Part shown: one piece after another, positions 21,878-34,484 of the stretch | Position numbering within the stretch: the stretch's first letter is position 1 | Layout of the letters: each line of letters opens with the position of its first letter | NCBI GenBank assembly: GCA_015680685.1 | Contig: MNCI01004849.1 | Coordinates: 451,021 to 515,020, forward strand | DNA from: Gnetum montanum | Lineage: Eukaryota; Streptophyta; Gnetopsida; Gnetales; Gnetaceae | Length of the DNA: 64,000 nucleotides | Reading direction: 5' to 3' | Notes under the pieces: model-generated | Databases searched by the model: none | What the model was told of the DNA's origin: nothing | What the model saw: only the letters and a program-made list of their open reading frames with translations | Translations under genes and position numbers: made by a program

Positions 21878-24316
21878 TGTTTATGACCATTTGGGACGCG
21901 ACTGCCAATGAGTGCCTTGAACAAGATTTAGGTGCTCGCTGGTCTCTAGCAACACGAAGACCCAAATACCTCCAAATAAACCTATTAGTTAAATGAGAGT
22001 ATGTGTTTGCTATTGTGAATGTTGAAATAGTTAAGTTACATATAAAATTGTAATCGACTATCATGAAAGAGGTTTGGATAATAAGAAAAAAATTCACAAT
22101 AAAGTTGTCCCTAATTCAATATCTATGACTTATTGAAATTTTCTAGGCTCAAACAAGCAATTTCTTAAAGACAATCCTACTATACTACCAAAAATTGTTG
22201 CGTAAAACACCACGTATGAGTCTTTATTTTGGCTAGATAATAGTTGTGAAGATTGCATATAAAAGAGCTTTCAAAGATTTGACAATTTCTTATTGAAACA
22301 CCAAAGAAATATACTTTAAAAAAAATAAAAAATCTATTTCAGTCCTATCAAAATACCAAAGACTTTTTGAACCCTCTAAACTATTGAATTGCTCAATTGG
22401 CTTGTCTATAGCAAAGGCTCACTTACAGCAATCTTAATAGTAGCTTTAAACATTATATAATAATAAAATTCTCTATTAAATTGCTCTTGAGGCTTCCCAA
22501 CATGAGCTCTTCTATGGAAAATCTCAATAAGAGTCTACTATCACAAAACAAAGAACTATAAAAGCAATCTAAAAACCCCAAATTTAAATGCCAAGCATAA
22601 TACTACCTAAACCACTAACTAAACAACTAAAAGAAAATAAGAAAGAATAAACTCATAGGACTAAAACAAAGTGGCCAAAACAATGTCTTTAGCAAGCCAA
22701 CTTACAAGCAATCTTTAAATTTCTTCTTCGCAAGAAGCCTTTAGTGACTTTAGGGTAGTTACAATCATCATGAAAATTTGAGGTGAGTTAGAAATATCTA
22801 AGGGATTAATTTATAACCACCCTAGAAGTTATAACGTCCAAAGAAAGTGATTAGAAATTTAAGTGTATCTTTAGTAACAAATATCATGGAGATTACCATG
22901 GGAAGTTATAAAAATTTGAGAAATATATGCCATAGTTGGCAAGTGTCCCATCCATCAATAAGTTCTCATGACATATAAATTTTCAAATAATATAATTATT
23001 TAATTGGTGCATGACCAAGGGCTAACCACATTAGCCAGGTTAGAGAATAAAATAATATATGACTTTGAAGTAGAAAATTAATTTATTTGTCAACAATAGC
23101 CGAATACTTCTCACTCCCGATAATTTACCATTATCATTTTAAACTTTGCTAAAGTTTAAAATCCAATGTTTTCACTAATAGAAACCCAAATTGATCATGC
23201 CAGGCATCAATCTCCAGCCATAGCTATTGGATGCATAACATCACTACTATCACTCATGCCTTACCTATTAATCTCATAATCATTCTGGTTTAATTGTTTT
23301 CTACTGCCTTGGTTTAAAATGTATCTATGACACTACCGATGAATGAGGATAACGATGATGTTACACTTCCACGATGGAGATCAGGCGATGCGTACAGAGA
23401 AAAAGTAGGTTTTTGGTTTATCATATTAGGTTTTCCACTATCAGGGATGCATGAAACCCTCGATGACACTTATTGTCTGATGCCTCTGCTTGTGCACTGA
23501 TTCTCCTCATAGACCGGCAACACTATAACTCCTTGGTGGCCCATCGTCATGCATAGAGCTTCCACAAAAAAATCTACCAAGACATTCATCTTTCCTTTTA
23601 CAACAATAGCAACCAAAAGTGTTTTGAATCCACTATTCATTTCTACTACCTCTATGCAAAGTAGGGAAACTTTAACTACAAACATAAACCACAATAACCT
23701 TTCTCTATTTGTCTCTGTTTTGATTATACCAGAGTGAGTAGGTTTATGAGGCACATTATTTTTTAGGTAAGAAGTTGCAGTGACTCATGAAATTATGAGC
23801 AAATTTGATGCCTTATTTTGCCATCTCTGGGTAATTCTGCAACCATGTCATGTTCTGCACATATCCCGAAATCACAACATTTCAAGAACCCCATATTTTT
23901 GTAGGTATTTCCTTGAATTCATTAGTGGCTTCATCAATTTCATCAGTTTGCCCATCATGATCCAAAACTCTGCATCTGATTTTTGATAAATCTTTGCTTG
24001 CAGAATGAGCTTCTAACAACACATCACATAACTTATTCAATTATTTAAAACTAATTTTTACTTAACATTAGGATCTCTAAAGTGTAAGGTTTATACACTT
24101 TAATAGATTTCATTTTGATCATTGTTACATGTATGCCAATGACATCAACCTTGCTTTTTAAACTTTGAGGATTTTTCATTTATTTTTCCTCACCAACATT
24201 CATATATACTTGATTATTATATTTTTTTTAATTACCCTAATCCTGATTTTCCAACTATCAAAAATAAATTTGGGAAATAAAAATCTACTCAATGAAATCG
24301 TTTAAAGGTGTCAACA
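21878..24316 (-). repeat. Element E 3' LTR
   Basis: 2439 bp; on the minus strand starts TGTTGACACC and ends GGTCATAAACA. It pairs with 54539-56798 (for example GACCAAGGGCTAACCACATT near 23026 and 55495). The part below about 22936 is shared with B's LTR; the part above is not. Frames 23470-23754 and 23549-23737 are shadows. Confidence 0.85.
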
Positions 24317-24404
24317 AACTTAAGGTTTGATGCAATAAAAAACTTTGTCCTAATAAAACTTAAGGAACTGTATAAACAAAGCTTTATACAAACTATTGAA
24401 TAGA

Positions 24405-24866
24405 TCAAAAGTGGATAGTTAAAATAGCTTTCTTGGGAATCCTCTTATATTGAATCCTTTCATACACTATTTCAGTTTTAACTAATGCATTGTCTTCATC
24501 CTTGCTTTCTTCAATTATTCTTGTTTCCTTTGCATCTGCCTCTTTTGTTGATTCTTGTGGCCTATTCCAATTAGATACTTATGTATCTTGAGATACAAAT
24601 GCCTCTCCCCAAGAATCATCTTGGTTAGAATTTTCTTGATTTTCTACTTGACTATCACATTCATAAACTCTACCCCAAACATTAGCTTCTATAGAAGGTC
24701 CACCAATAAGAAACATGAACTCATCAAAAATCCAAAGTCGAAATGGACTTTCTCTTAATGCTCCATGGGCTTTTAGTTTTCAATAAGCTCCTAGAACATG
24801 TTCTATGCAACATCCCATTACATATGGGATAAATGATCTTCCCATTGCTCTCTCACCAAGAACCAT
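24405..24866 (-). pseudogene. Extra open frame after integrase in element E, unknown function
   Basis: Starts ATGGTTCTTGG at 24866 and runs 154 codons with only two internal stops. It aligns through its length with 59519-60055 of B: shared pieces include MVLGERA, FIPYV, GCC-EHVL-AY, ESPF-LW, EF-FLIGG-SI, NVWG, and N-DDSWGEAF-SQDT. The N-terminal half is hydrophobic and aromatic, the C-terminal third is Glu/Lys-rich. It follows integrase and the leader, as an extra gene would. I know no family for it. F inserted exactly in its first codon (target ACCAT includes the start codon's complement). Confidence 0.65.
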
Positions 24867-25850
24867 TGATCAGTGGTGAGGTACCCCTACACTCAACCAT
24901 ACGAATACGACCGTTCACGCACGATCTGGTCAAACTACGCAAACGAGCTAGTTGTGGTATCTAGATAGTTACACGTTGATCGTAATTGATTGTCTTCCCA
25001 CCTTGACTAGTATTTGCTTGTCACATATGGTTTAGTCCAGAGTGAGGTGTATGATGTGGTCCTAAACTAGTGCTACTCCTAGAGGCAATGGAAAATAACT
25101 TTGTTTTAAGCTAAGAATGAGTGGGAGAAGAGAATCTAAGCTAGCCTAAGTGTGATGAGCATCCATCCTTAATCATTCGTACACATCTTGGACCTTGTGT
25201 ACTACTTCTAGGATTACCAAGGATATATTACTTGAGCACTTCTAGATACACTACTGGGTTACCAAGTAGTCACACTTAAATGCTTGCGATTAAATTGTAC
25301 TCATTCCGCGTTTAATAATAGGGATAGTAAATGAGGGTAAATAAATATTAATTAAGAAAACAATAAATAAAAATAAAAATTAAGCAATTAAAACTAAGTC
25401 AATGCTACAATGATGGAGTAATCTCCATCTTTATTGTTGGTCATGTGCGTGTCCAAGTACATCACACTCGAATAAAGGTTCTGTACAATTACAATCATCA
25501 CACTGCAGGCATGCATTGGGGAAAGAGTTGAGATGAACTAAAAATGAACAAAGGATCTACTTCTATACTGACCTACTTTCACTTTTCTTGTGCACCCAAA
25601 GGTGTATTTATAGGCTTACATAGGAATCAAAATATTATGTACCCGATATCGTTATCTAGGTTGTGATATCGTGTACCCGATATCGCAAGTCCGATATCGA
25701 GGGTTTGATATCAAGGGTCCGATGTCAAGGGTCTAATATTAGCACTTGGTTATCAAGGGTCTAATGTGAAGGGTCCGATATCAAGGGTCCAATGTCAAGG
25801 GTTTGATGTGAAGGGTCCGATATCAGCACCTAACAAACCATGATTCATCA
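24867..25850 (-). repeat. Element F 3' LTR
   Basis: 984 bp. Minus-strand ends TGATGAATCATGG and CCACTGATCA. U3 (25640-25840) is packed with CCGATATC and GATGTCAAGGGTC-type repeats; a CTATAAATACACC TATA box lies at about 25602-25614. Confidence 0.92.
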
Positions 25851-25867
25851 TACTCCCATAACTAACT
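25851..25867 (-). promoter_or_regulatory. Element F polypurine tract
   Basis: On the minus strand AGTTAGTTATGGGAGTA directly precedes the 3' LTR, matching the form of A's tract. Confidence 0.8.
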
Positions 25868-27744
25868 AACAACTTGTCCTCGAGTCGAAGAAAGTGAGGA
25901 ACAAGTTCATTCAATTACAAACAAGGGATAGGTATGAGATTATTGGATGACCATGGACTGTTTCATGCTGCAATGTTGGACTAAACAAAATTTGGACATA
26001 GACACAAAAGACAAAACTTGTCGAACTCATGGGATTTCTGGTGGTGGTGGCTCCTCCATGGATGCCTTTCCTTTGTCCTAGGCTCTAGGCTTCTGAGATT
26101 AATATCATTAAAGAAGAACCTAACGTTTCTCCTCTTCTATCTAAGGATTATGAGCCATCCATGCTAATGTTTCAATGTTTGATGGAGTCGGCACTTCCCA
26201 TGGACATGGCAGCTACGGGAACACTTGATTGGCCTTGACATGCCATGCCGCAAATAACCATCATTCCTCTTCATAGGCTAGGGCCCTGACCTCTCCACCT
26301 TTTTGTTGGCCAGATTGTGTGGTAACAGGAGTTCCCTGATGGATGCTGAATGATTGTGCCTCCTGCTCTACATGTTTTGCATGAGATCCTTGGCCTCTGG
26401 CTCCCCCTAGGTGTTTAGTTGCACCTTGAGAAGGTCCTCCTCGTCCTCTTTTAGGGTCCATCTATAATCACATAAAGATCAATTGTTAGTAAGGTTATTG
26501 AAAGAAGTTCAATTATTTCATACCTTACTCATTTCCTTTAATAACTGTTAAATTCTTTACTTAGTATGATTTTAGAGTTAGAAATTTTTCAAGGAAATTA
26601 CCCTAAAAGTATAATGTTGGACCTAATTTGTTTAGGTGACACATAAAAGGACATATAATGGTTTTGAGGAATGTTTGATAAAATGATGACAAAGGAAAGA
26701 ATAGATTTGGCAATGAAGTACTTGGAGGGTATAAAATGATGTGATGATGATGTGCAATGAGTGTAAATTACAAAGGTTACGCAAGTGGGTCCTCCCCAAA
26801 GTAGGTTCCTACTTATGATGCCCTTATGTAACCATGCCTGAAAATATCCATAGGCACTAAAAGGTTTAAATGTAATCCCCACGAGTTGCACAAAACACAC
26901 ACATGTAAATACCACCACGATGAGATATGAATTCAATGCTACACAAGACACGAGTCATAAATACATGAACAATGAGATGAGGTGAATTGTAGAAGGGATT
27001 GCAGAGATTGGGACATGAGGTAACTGACCTAGGGCACAATGAATCTTGAGTGTAGGACGTGATTAATGTGTCATTAGCACATTGCTCCAAAATCAAGACC
27101 AAGTCCATTCCTTCGATCAATGACATCACATTGTTTCATCCAATGATGGACAATCATAAGAGCATCATGATAGCCAGGTGTATGATCACTTGGTATTTTT
27201 CTCAAGGTAGGAGTGATTGGGAATTTTCAGCACACACACTCTCTCTTTTTTTGAGTGCCTTTATTACTTTTACTCCCATTTTTTGTTAGATCTACAAGGA
27301 TCTTAGTACAACTAGGCTACATGATAACTCCTACAAATGTTACCAAAGAGAATCCACAAATCCCCTTGATGTCACACCCTGGTCATTCCCTCTTAGTCCA
27401 TCATTTTTTGCTTTGGGCATAATGAGCACAAAATTACTTGAAGTTTTAATGATGTCAAGAATATCATTGGACCCAAAGTAATTAGTCATCTGGGTGGATG
27501 TGATGGGCTTGCTGTCCAAGTAATTAGTCACCTGAGACTTCATAGCATAGAAAAACACCTCAACCAATGAGTCACATGAGTGTTTTATTCATAGATGAGA
27601 TTATCCATAAAAAGATAAAACAGTAAATAAAAAGATGAACAAACCAATAAAAACATAAAACAAAAAATTGAAAGATCAAAAACAGGAAAACAAAAAATTG
27701 TAAAATTAAAGAAAAGAAAAAATATTTATTAATTCTATTTGTTA
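25868..27744 (-). other. Element F 3' non-coding region with one small open frame
   Basis: The only frame of note is 26261-26461 on the minus strand, 66 codons starting MDPKRGRGGPSQG, basic and Gly-rich at its start. It could be a relic N-terminus of a second element protein; I cannot show it. The frame at 27340-27567 lies beyond the gag stop and has no motif. The rest holds stops in all frames. Confidence 0.5.
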
Positions 27745-29771
27745 GAATGGGGGATATGCCCCATAACTAAACTTTTGATCATAGCTAGAATTAATAAATG
27801 GAAGGGTTAGATCCATGCATTTCGAAAATATTGGGACCTGGACATATCCAAACCATTGGGTGTCTTTTGATGTCGTGGTTGGAATGTATCCAAATTAGAG
27901 TGCACACATTGTATTAAAGTTGACATAGTGGGGCAAGTTAGAAGATGAGCTTAATTGATACGAAGTTGACCCACTATGGCACCCTTGACCATAAGATGGT
28001 ATGCAAGGATCAATATGTCTCCCTACATGGCTATATTCATTGGGCTACATGGTTGTTGGAGTATTGATTAGTGGCCCTGATAAGGTAACATGAGGCATTG
28101 GGTTCAAGGAGAAAGATGCACCACAATGTTGAACTTGTGCTAAGTGGGAGGATGCAGTGGTTTTGGGAGCATGCTATCTCTTTCTTTAGTCATGCCTAAA
28201 GAAAGAATGCTTTCGAAGTTGTGGAGAACCTCCATAGTAGCACAAGTAAGGTTTGTGGGTTGGTGCTATGGTGCGAAACCTTCTGGTACTATTGGTGGCA
28301 ATGTAGAAGGAGGTGAAGGATGAGGATATTGAAAGTAAGGAGAAGTATAAGGAACATGAGGTGGTGATCTTGTGGGAGAGGATATGGGTTTATAGTACTT
28401 AGGAGAATGATAACAATGTGGTGAGATAGAGGATGTAAACCTAGTTGGGGAAATTGGATGTTGAACCTGATAAGCGCTTAGGTTTGGATGGTATGAAGGG
28501 TGTGACCAGTTTGACGGTGGCCTTCCCCATGACTAGGATTCTAGCCATTGTGATTGAACACGGTATTTCTGTACAAACTCTGGATGTAACATTCCTCTCC
28601 AATGCTCATGTAAATGTGACAAGATCAGGCATTGGCCTTTGGGGTGATCATACAAGCATATGTTACATTGATATGTATGATTAGCAGTTGAGTTCTTATC
28701 CTTATTCTCTTCAATCCATCTTTTTGATTATCTAGTGGTGTTCTATCCTATTCCTTGGTTCGTCATGGTTCTACCTCTAATAGTGTTAGTATATTCTCCA
28801 CATTTTTCACGTATCCATTCCATCATCTTATTGATCTGTGCCTCAATTTCATCTAGTGATTATAGTATTGGCAAAGATGATTCCACCTCCTTAAGGTGAG
28901 TTGATTTCTTCTCTTCATGATCATGGACCTTTGCTAATTCAAGATTTTGATCCTGTGGAGAACTTTTAACATTCTCCCATTTAGTCATTTCTCCTTCTTC
29001 TTTTGCTACCCACTTAGTAAGCTCTTGAAATTGGTCGGTTCGTAGCTCATATAGTTGAGCTCAAGCATACATCCCTAAGGTCTCCCTTGTTTCATTACGG
29101 AGCCCATCCATGATGTGATACACTAGCCTTTGCTTGAAGAACCTATGGCCTAGGCATTTTTTTAACAAAGAGTAATATCTTTCTAAGGCCATGTCCAAGC
29201 GTTCATGTTGCACTTATTTCCACTCTTGGATTTGTTTCCTCAAGGTTGACACTCTTGCATAGGTTTGATATCTTTCAATGAAGAGTTCTACCATTGTTGA
29301 CCAACATCAAATTTATTTTTGTTTTAAGGACCTATACCATACTTTTCCTTGGCTAATGAGTGTCGTAGGAAAGAGCTTAAGTTTTTGCCACCCATTATCA
29401 ATATTGTTCCATACACAGGCATCATGGAAGGATTGTAAATTATGTTGTAGATCTAAATCATAGCCCCTTGAAAATTTGGGAAAGTTGTTTAAATTAAGCT
29501 TGGGTAGATGGATTTTCTTACGATGCCTGCAGAATATTCGAACAGCCTCTTGTATATGCATGAGGCTCTTAGTGGCCAATAGGAATTCCTTTCCACTAGG
29601 TAGGTTATGAACTTGTGAGTTGGGATGATGTTGTCTTCGTTTATGTACATAGGAGACCCCTGCATAAGATTGAGTACTCCCAACTTCGTCTTCATCATCA
29701 TATAATTCGTTGGTTCTCCAATGAATTGCCTTACTAGTTTCTGCATTATCATAGTATTGTGAGAGAGACAT
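27745..29771 (-). pseudogene. gag: Element F gag
   Basis: The first frame (29771-29313) starts MSLSQYYDNAETSK and reaches the gag core with LQHNLQSFHDACVWNN, WQKLKLFPTTLISQG and VWYRSL, the counterpart of A's core. After frameshifts, later pieces are YHIMDGLRNETRETLGMYA (near 29130-29075), a charged helical part, and CNICLYDHPKGQC (about 28660-28622), the same C-x2-C-x4-H-x3-C motif seen in A. A Pro/Tyr/Ser-rich tail follows to about 28250. Nothing resembling the D-S-G protease loop follows, unlike in A. The protein would bind and package RNA. Broken by several stops. Confidence 0.75.
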
Positions 29772-29883
29772 TGTTGTGAATTTGTGTGTGATTTATTTGC
29801 AATTACTTCTTTCTAAAAGATATATCATCAAGGCTTCGTTACAACAATCTTGGATGATGTAATTAATCTAAATAACTATCACT

Positions 29884-29902
29884 ATCCCCAGAAATGGTGT
29901 CA
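29884..29902 (-). promoter_or_regulatory. Element F primer-binding site (worn tRNA-Asp type)
   Basis: Minus strand TGACACCATTTCTGGGGAT, one base from the LTR as in A; several changes from the tRNA-Asp complement. Confidence 0.7.
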
Positions 29903-29903
29903 A

Positions 29904-30834
29904 TGATGAGTGGCGAGGTACCCCTACACTCAACCATACGAATACGAGCGTTCATGCATTATCCGGTCAAACTCCATAGACGGACTAGTTGTGGTATCTA
30001 GAGAGTTACACATTGATCATAGTTCGCTATCTTCCCACTTGAACTAGTATTTTCTTGTCACGTATGGTTTAGTCTAGAGTGAGGTGTATGATGTGGGCCT
30101 AAACTAGTGCTACTCCTAGAGGTAATGGAAAATAACTTTGGTTTAAGCTAAGAAGGAGTGGGAGAAGAGAATCCAAGCTAGCCTAAGTGCAATGAGCATC
30201 TATCCTTAATCATCTGTACACATCTTGGACCTCATGTACTACTTATAGGATTACCAAGCATATATTACTTGAGTGCTCCTAGATACGCTACTAGGTTACC
30301 AAGTAGTCACACTTAAATGCTCATGATTAATTCGTACTTATTTTGTGTTTAATAATAGGGATAGCAAATGAGGATAAAGAAATACTAATTAAGAAAATAA
30401 TAAATAATAATAACAGTTAAGCAATTAAAACTAAGTGAATGTTGCAATGATGGAGTAATCCTGATCTTTATTGTCGGTCATGTGCGTGTCCAAGTACATC
30501 ACACATGAATAAAGGTTTCGTACAATTACAATCATCACACTGCAAGCATGCACTGGGGAAAGAGTTGAGATGAACTAAAAATGAACAAAAAGACTCTAAT
30601 TCTATACTAACCTACTTCCCCTTTTCCTATGCTCCCCAAAGATGTATTTATAGGCTTACACAGGAATCATGATATCGTGTACTCAATATCATTATCTAGG
30701 CCACGATATCGCGTACCCGATATCGCAGGTCCGATATCGAGGATCCGATGTCAAGGGTTTGATGTCAAGGGTTCAATATTAGCACCTAGTTATCAAGGGT
30801 CTGATATTAGCACCTAAGAAACCATGATTCATCA
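29904..30834 (-). repeat. Element F 5' LTR
   Basis: 931 bp, ends as in the 3' copy. It shares the U3 CCGATATC/GATGTCAAGGG repeats (30670-30810) and the TATA box near 30640-30655, but has fewer repeat units, accounting for the 53 bp length difference. Confidence 0.92.
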
Positions 30835-31549
30835 ACCATCCTTTCTGAAACCTACACTCTTTGCTAGCTTTCTTTATTCACACTTTGAACTGGAAAATGA
30901 TGTAATCTTAAGCAATCCATGTATCTTCTTATAGTAGTAAATAAATTTGAAATTCCCACCAAATCTTGCTAACCACCTTACCACCTTTATCCAATATCTT
31001 TCTAATCATTATACGTATGCCAATTTGAATTTTACCATTCAATTGTTGGAATTACGTCCCACTAAATAATTAATTAACCACCACTTCCACTTTACTCATC
31101 TCAAGTAACGATTAGTTAGGATAATATAAATTTAGTAATTCAACTAATATTTTTAATTAGATATCTTTAAACTCATACTTAACATGAACATATGTTAGTT
31201 TTTATTTTATTTTATTTTAAAATACTACATAGGCTTACTTAACATATAGATAAAACATATATGCCATGGTTAAACATGATAATAATCTAATACATGTTAT
31301 ACCAAGTGCATACGTAATGATTCCTATATACAAAATTTTATTATTTATTACCATATATATTCAACAACATTATAGTTGCATACTTATATATATTATTATA
31401 CTATGTACATATATTAATTTGTATAGAGATATTTAAGTCATGGTCAGCTATCCAAAATAATGTTTTATATGTAAAATATTATATGGAAACTATAATTCCA
31501 TAGCATCTAATGTTGATAATTAATAAGTACCCTTGGATAATTGTTTCGT
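30835..31549 (-). other. Element E leader between integrase and the extra frame
   Basis: AT-rich, with many TATATA runs, no coding. Matches B at 58876-59518 (for example ACATATAAAACATTATTTT). On the minus strand it ends AGAAAGG just before the extra frame's ATG at the F junction. Confidence 0.65.
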
Positions 31550-32870
31550 AATTTGAAATGGACTAGTCCATGTTGGTGTGAACTTATTCAATTTCTTCAT
31601 ATTCCATACCAAGACAACATCTCCTATTCAAAAATTTCTTTTCAAAGCCTTTTTTTAACAATCTTTTAACTTGAGACGTACTTTTTAACAAATTATCCTT
31701 TACTCTATCTATCTTAGCTACTCTCTTGATGAGCAATGTCATAAAACTGCTATGTTTATTAGTTTTCTCACTATACCTTTGTTCAAAATCTGAACTTGAA
31801 CTTATAATCTAATTTGTAATTCTCACGAGCAAACTATAGACTAAATTATAAGGTGATGTTCCAATAGCCTTCTTAAACCTAATACATTCCATCCATAATG
31901 CATATTGTAGATAATCAATCCAATTTCTTGAATTTCCATCCATCCATTTTTTAATGTACGAAATAAGCTTTTTATTTGTAGATTTAGCTAAGCCATTTCC
32001 TTGAGGATAATAAGTGGAAGAAGAAAATATGAAAATGGACTTTTCTGATGCCCATGTTATGAATTCCTTAGACTAAAAAGCAAATCCATTATTAGATACT
32101 AATACTTTGGGTAGACCAAAATAGCTTAAGATTTGATCTTCCAAAAACTTAATTAAATATGATGTTGAACTTCTTCTTAGAGCTTTTTCTTCAAACCATT
32201 TAGTGAAGTAATCAATAGCTATGAGAATAAACTTATGTCCAACTCTCAAAAGAGTAATTGTACCAATGAAATCCAAACCCCATTGATAAAATGGTTTTTC
32301 CACAATTACTGGTTTTAAGGGAGCTCTAACCTTTTTGATTTTTGGTCCATGGGTTTGACATTTATAAAATCTTTGACTTTTAAAAGAAATAGCTTGATAC
32401 ATACTAGGCCAATAATATCTGTATCAAAGTATATGTTGCATAGTTGATTTAGGGGATTCATAAAATAAATTAGAATGATCATGGAATCATTCTTATATGG
32501 GACCAATTTGATCATTATGAATGTATTCCAACAAAACCCCTCTAAAATCTTTTCTATATAATATATCATCTCTAACCACAAATTTATATGCTTTCTTTAA
32601 GAATGCTCTTTTTTGACCTGCAGTTAAATTATTTGGGACTTTCCTTGTATTAAAGAACTTTAAAATTTCATCATACCAATTTCCTTCACGAGTATCAAGT
32701 GTACATACTTCATTTTCTCTAACCATTAATTTGGCTAATCTCATTCCCTTAACCATTTTGCATATTTCCAATGAAAATTCAAAACCTTGAAGCTTTATAA
32801 GCCGCTTTCCTCTTTTCAATCCAATTTCATTTTGTGATAAGAACTGTTTGACTACATGTTTGATTAGCAT
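31550..32870 (-). pseudogene. int: Element E integrase
   Basis: On the minus strand the zinc-binding domain comes first: FHDHSNLFYESPKSTMQH and YKCQTHG (about 32495-32350) supply the H-x-H and C-x2-C ligands. The core follows: WGLDFIGTI with the first catalytic Asp (about 32280), FILIAIDYFTKW, then LVSNNG where the second Asp motif would read DNG (Asp lost to Asn), and YYPQGNGLAKSTNKKLI (about 31998-31950), where the catalytic Glu of the usual AEST form is Lys. WIDYLQYALW and TSPYNLVY complete the core. Thus two of the three D-D-E residues are gone. Stops and frameshifts are scattered. Enzyme role: insertion of the cDNA. Confidence 0.85.
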
Positions 32871-33149
32871 AATATGAACTAATGAACTTTCTAGATAATA
32901 TTTAAAATGTTGAAGGGCTTTAATGACTAGAAATGCTTATTTTTCCTAGTCTAAATAATTTAGTTCAGAACCTTTCAATTGATACCCAAAAAATCCAATT
33001 AGTTCATCTTGACCTTCAATTTTCTGAGTTAAGACAACAACAATGGAATCATTGGAAGAAAAAGCATATAACCAAAAATCTTCCTTTAATTTATGTTTTA
33101 TCAAATATTGAGCCTCTTGGCTTTTAATTTCTGCTGAAGATTTCTCCAA
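32871..33149 (-). pseudogene. rnh: Element E RNase H (standard, after RT)
   Basis: The frame reads FWLYAFSSNDSIVVVLTQ, where other elements have a DASN-IG-VL strand, then DELIGFFGYQLKGSELNY and, after a stop, EKQAFLVIKALQHFKYYL. This is the Ty3/gypsy RNase H directly joined to RT. Catalytic Asp in the first strand appears as Ser (SSND). Together with 51937-52391 it gives the element two RNase H domains. Confidence 0.75.
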
Positions 33150-33244
33150 TGCTGGTGTTTTCTCTACTTAGATGTCTTTCTTTAGCATATGTATCAAAGG
33201 TTTAATAATTTTGGTGAATCCAAGGATAAATTTCTTAACAAAGT

Positions 33245-34270
33245 TTATCTTTCCAAATAAACTCTAAGAGATTTTTTACTTATAGAATGCTCAATATTTT
33301 GTATTGCTTGGACTTGATAATTATCTATAGAAATTTCTTCTTGACAGATCACATAGCCTAGTAAACTCCTAGATTTAACTCCAAAGATACACTTCTTAGA
33401 GTTTAATGAAATACCATACTCACAACATTTGTGAAAAACTTGTTGAATATGACCAATATGCTCTTGCTTTCTTTTTGAGAATATGGTAATATCATCCAAA
33501 TAGATGATAATAAATTTACCTATTGAACCCTTAAAGGCTAAATCCATTGCTCTTTGAAAAGTAGCTCTCGCATTTGACAATCCAAATGGCATTCTTTGGT
33601 AAGCGAAAGTTCCCCATTTGGTGATAAATGTTGTCTTATATCTATCATTTTTATCTACCATGATTTGATTATAGCCTAAAAAACCATCTAAGAAAGAATA
33701 TACTTGACAACCTAATACTTTGGTCAACATCTCATCAACTCTAGAAAGCAAATACTTATCCTTCTTCGAAGCTTCATTGAAATTCTTTAAGTCTACACAA
33801 AGCCTAATGTTATCATTTTTCTTCCTTATTGAAACAAGGTTAGCAAGCCATGTTGAATATCAAATTGGATATATGATTCAGGCTTATAATAAATTATTGA
33901 GCTTAGCTTCCATAGTTGGTTTAAATGATGGATTAAATTTCCTTTGTTTTTGCTTTACAATTTTACAACCTTCTATTAAAGGAGTTTTATGTCTCATCAC
34001 ATTTGGTCTAAAAGCTTTAAGATCATCATATGACCAAGTAAAATTGTCCAAATTATTTTTTAGGAGTGATAACAAGTTTTGTTTGAAAACTGAATTCTTT
34101 TCCTTTGTGATATTTAACATCTTTGGCATCTCATTAGATCCAATATTTACTTCTTCAAAAGCTTGATCATCAAGATTTTGTATATCTTTTGTGGTAAAAT
34201 TTTTTTTCACAAACTCGTATTCATAATCAATTATCCTTTTACGAATGAAATTTATCTTAGATTTTGACAT
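33245..34270 (-). pseudogene. rt: Element E reverse transcriptase and its N-terminal linker
   Basis: The linker (34270-33884) ends NFTWSYDDLKAFRPNVM and QKQRKFNPSFKPTMEAKLN, the usual lead into Ty3/gypsy RT. The fingers part near 33880-33760 is frameshifted. The palm (33751-33245) is open for 168 codons: QVYSFLDGFLGYNQI, GTFAYQRMPFGLSNARATFQ, and the active site YLDDITIFSK with both aspartates intact, then CEYGISLNSKKCIFGV and LLGYVI. It would copy element RNA into DNA. The connection to RNase H is frameshifted near 33245. Confidence 0.88.
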
Positions 34271-34484
34271 TGTCTCAGGTATGACTCAACCTTCAAATTA
34301 TTGTTTGTCTCTCATGAATTTAAGTACTTGATCATCATCTTCAAATACTTGCAAATGTTTTATGTTATCTAGTATTGATGGTTGATGTTCTTCTTCAATC
34401 ATTACATGCCCATATCCTTTTATATTTTGCATGTCTAATGTTGAAGCTACTTTTGCTAAGTCATCTACTATATAATTTCCTTTT
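34271..34484 (-). pseudogene. Element E archaic RNase H tail and linker (far side of D)
   Basis: Directly continuing the frame broken by D at 51937, the minus strand reads NYIVDDLAKVAST (about 34478-34440), which holds the last catalytic Asp of the archaic RNase H, then QPSILDNIKHLQVFEDDDQ. B has the same order at 21519-21670. The last five bases, CTTTT, are D's target. Confidence 0.85.

Larger units (their letters stand above)
24867..30834 (-). mobile_element. Element F: non-autonomous Athila-like LTR retrotransposon (gag only), minus strand
   Basis: 5968 bp with LTRs at both ends and ACCAT on both sides (24862-24866 and 30835-30839). On the minus strand: 5' LTR, a worn tRNA-Asp-type primer site, gag related to A's, 1.9 kb of non-coding DNA, a TTAGTTATGGGAGTA polypurine tract, 3' LTR. 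No protease, RT or integrase motif is found. It sits in E's 3' region, at the start codon of E's extra frame. Confidence 0.92.

Noticed and set aside
23470-23754. Minus-strand frame of 94 codons in E's LTR
   Set aside because: Present only as a broken frame in the paired LTR (56015-56236); an LTR by-product.
33720-34166. Plus-strand frame of 148 codons
   Set aside because: It is the reverse of E's reverse transcriptase linker.
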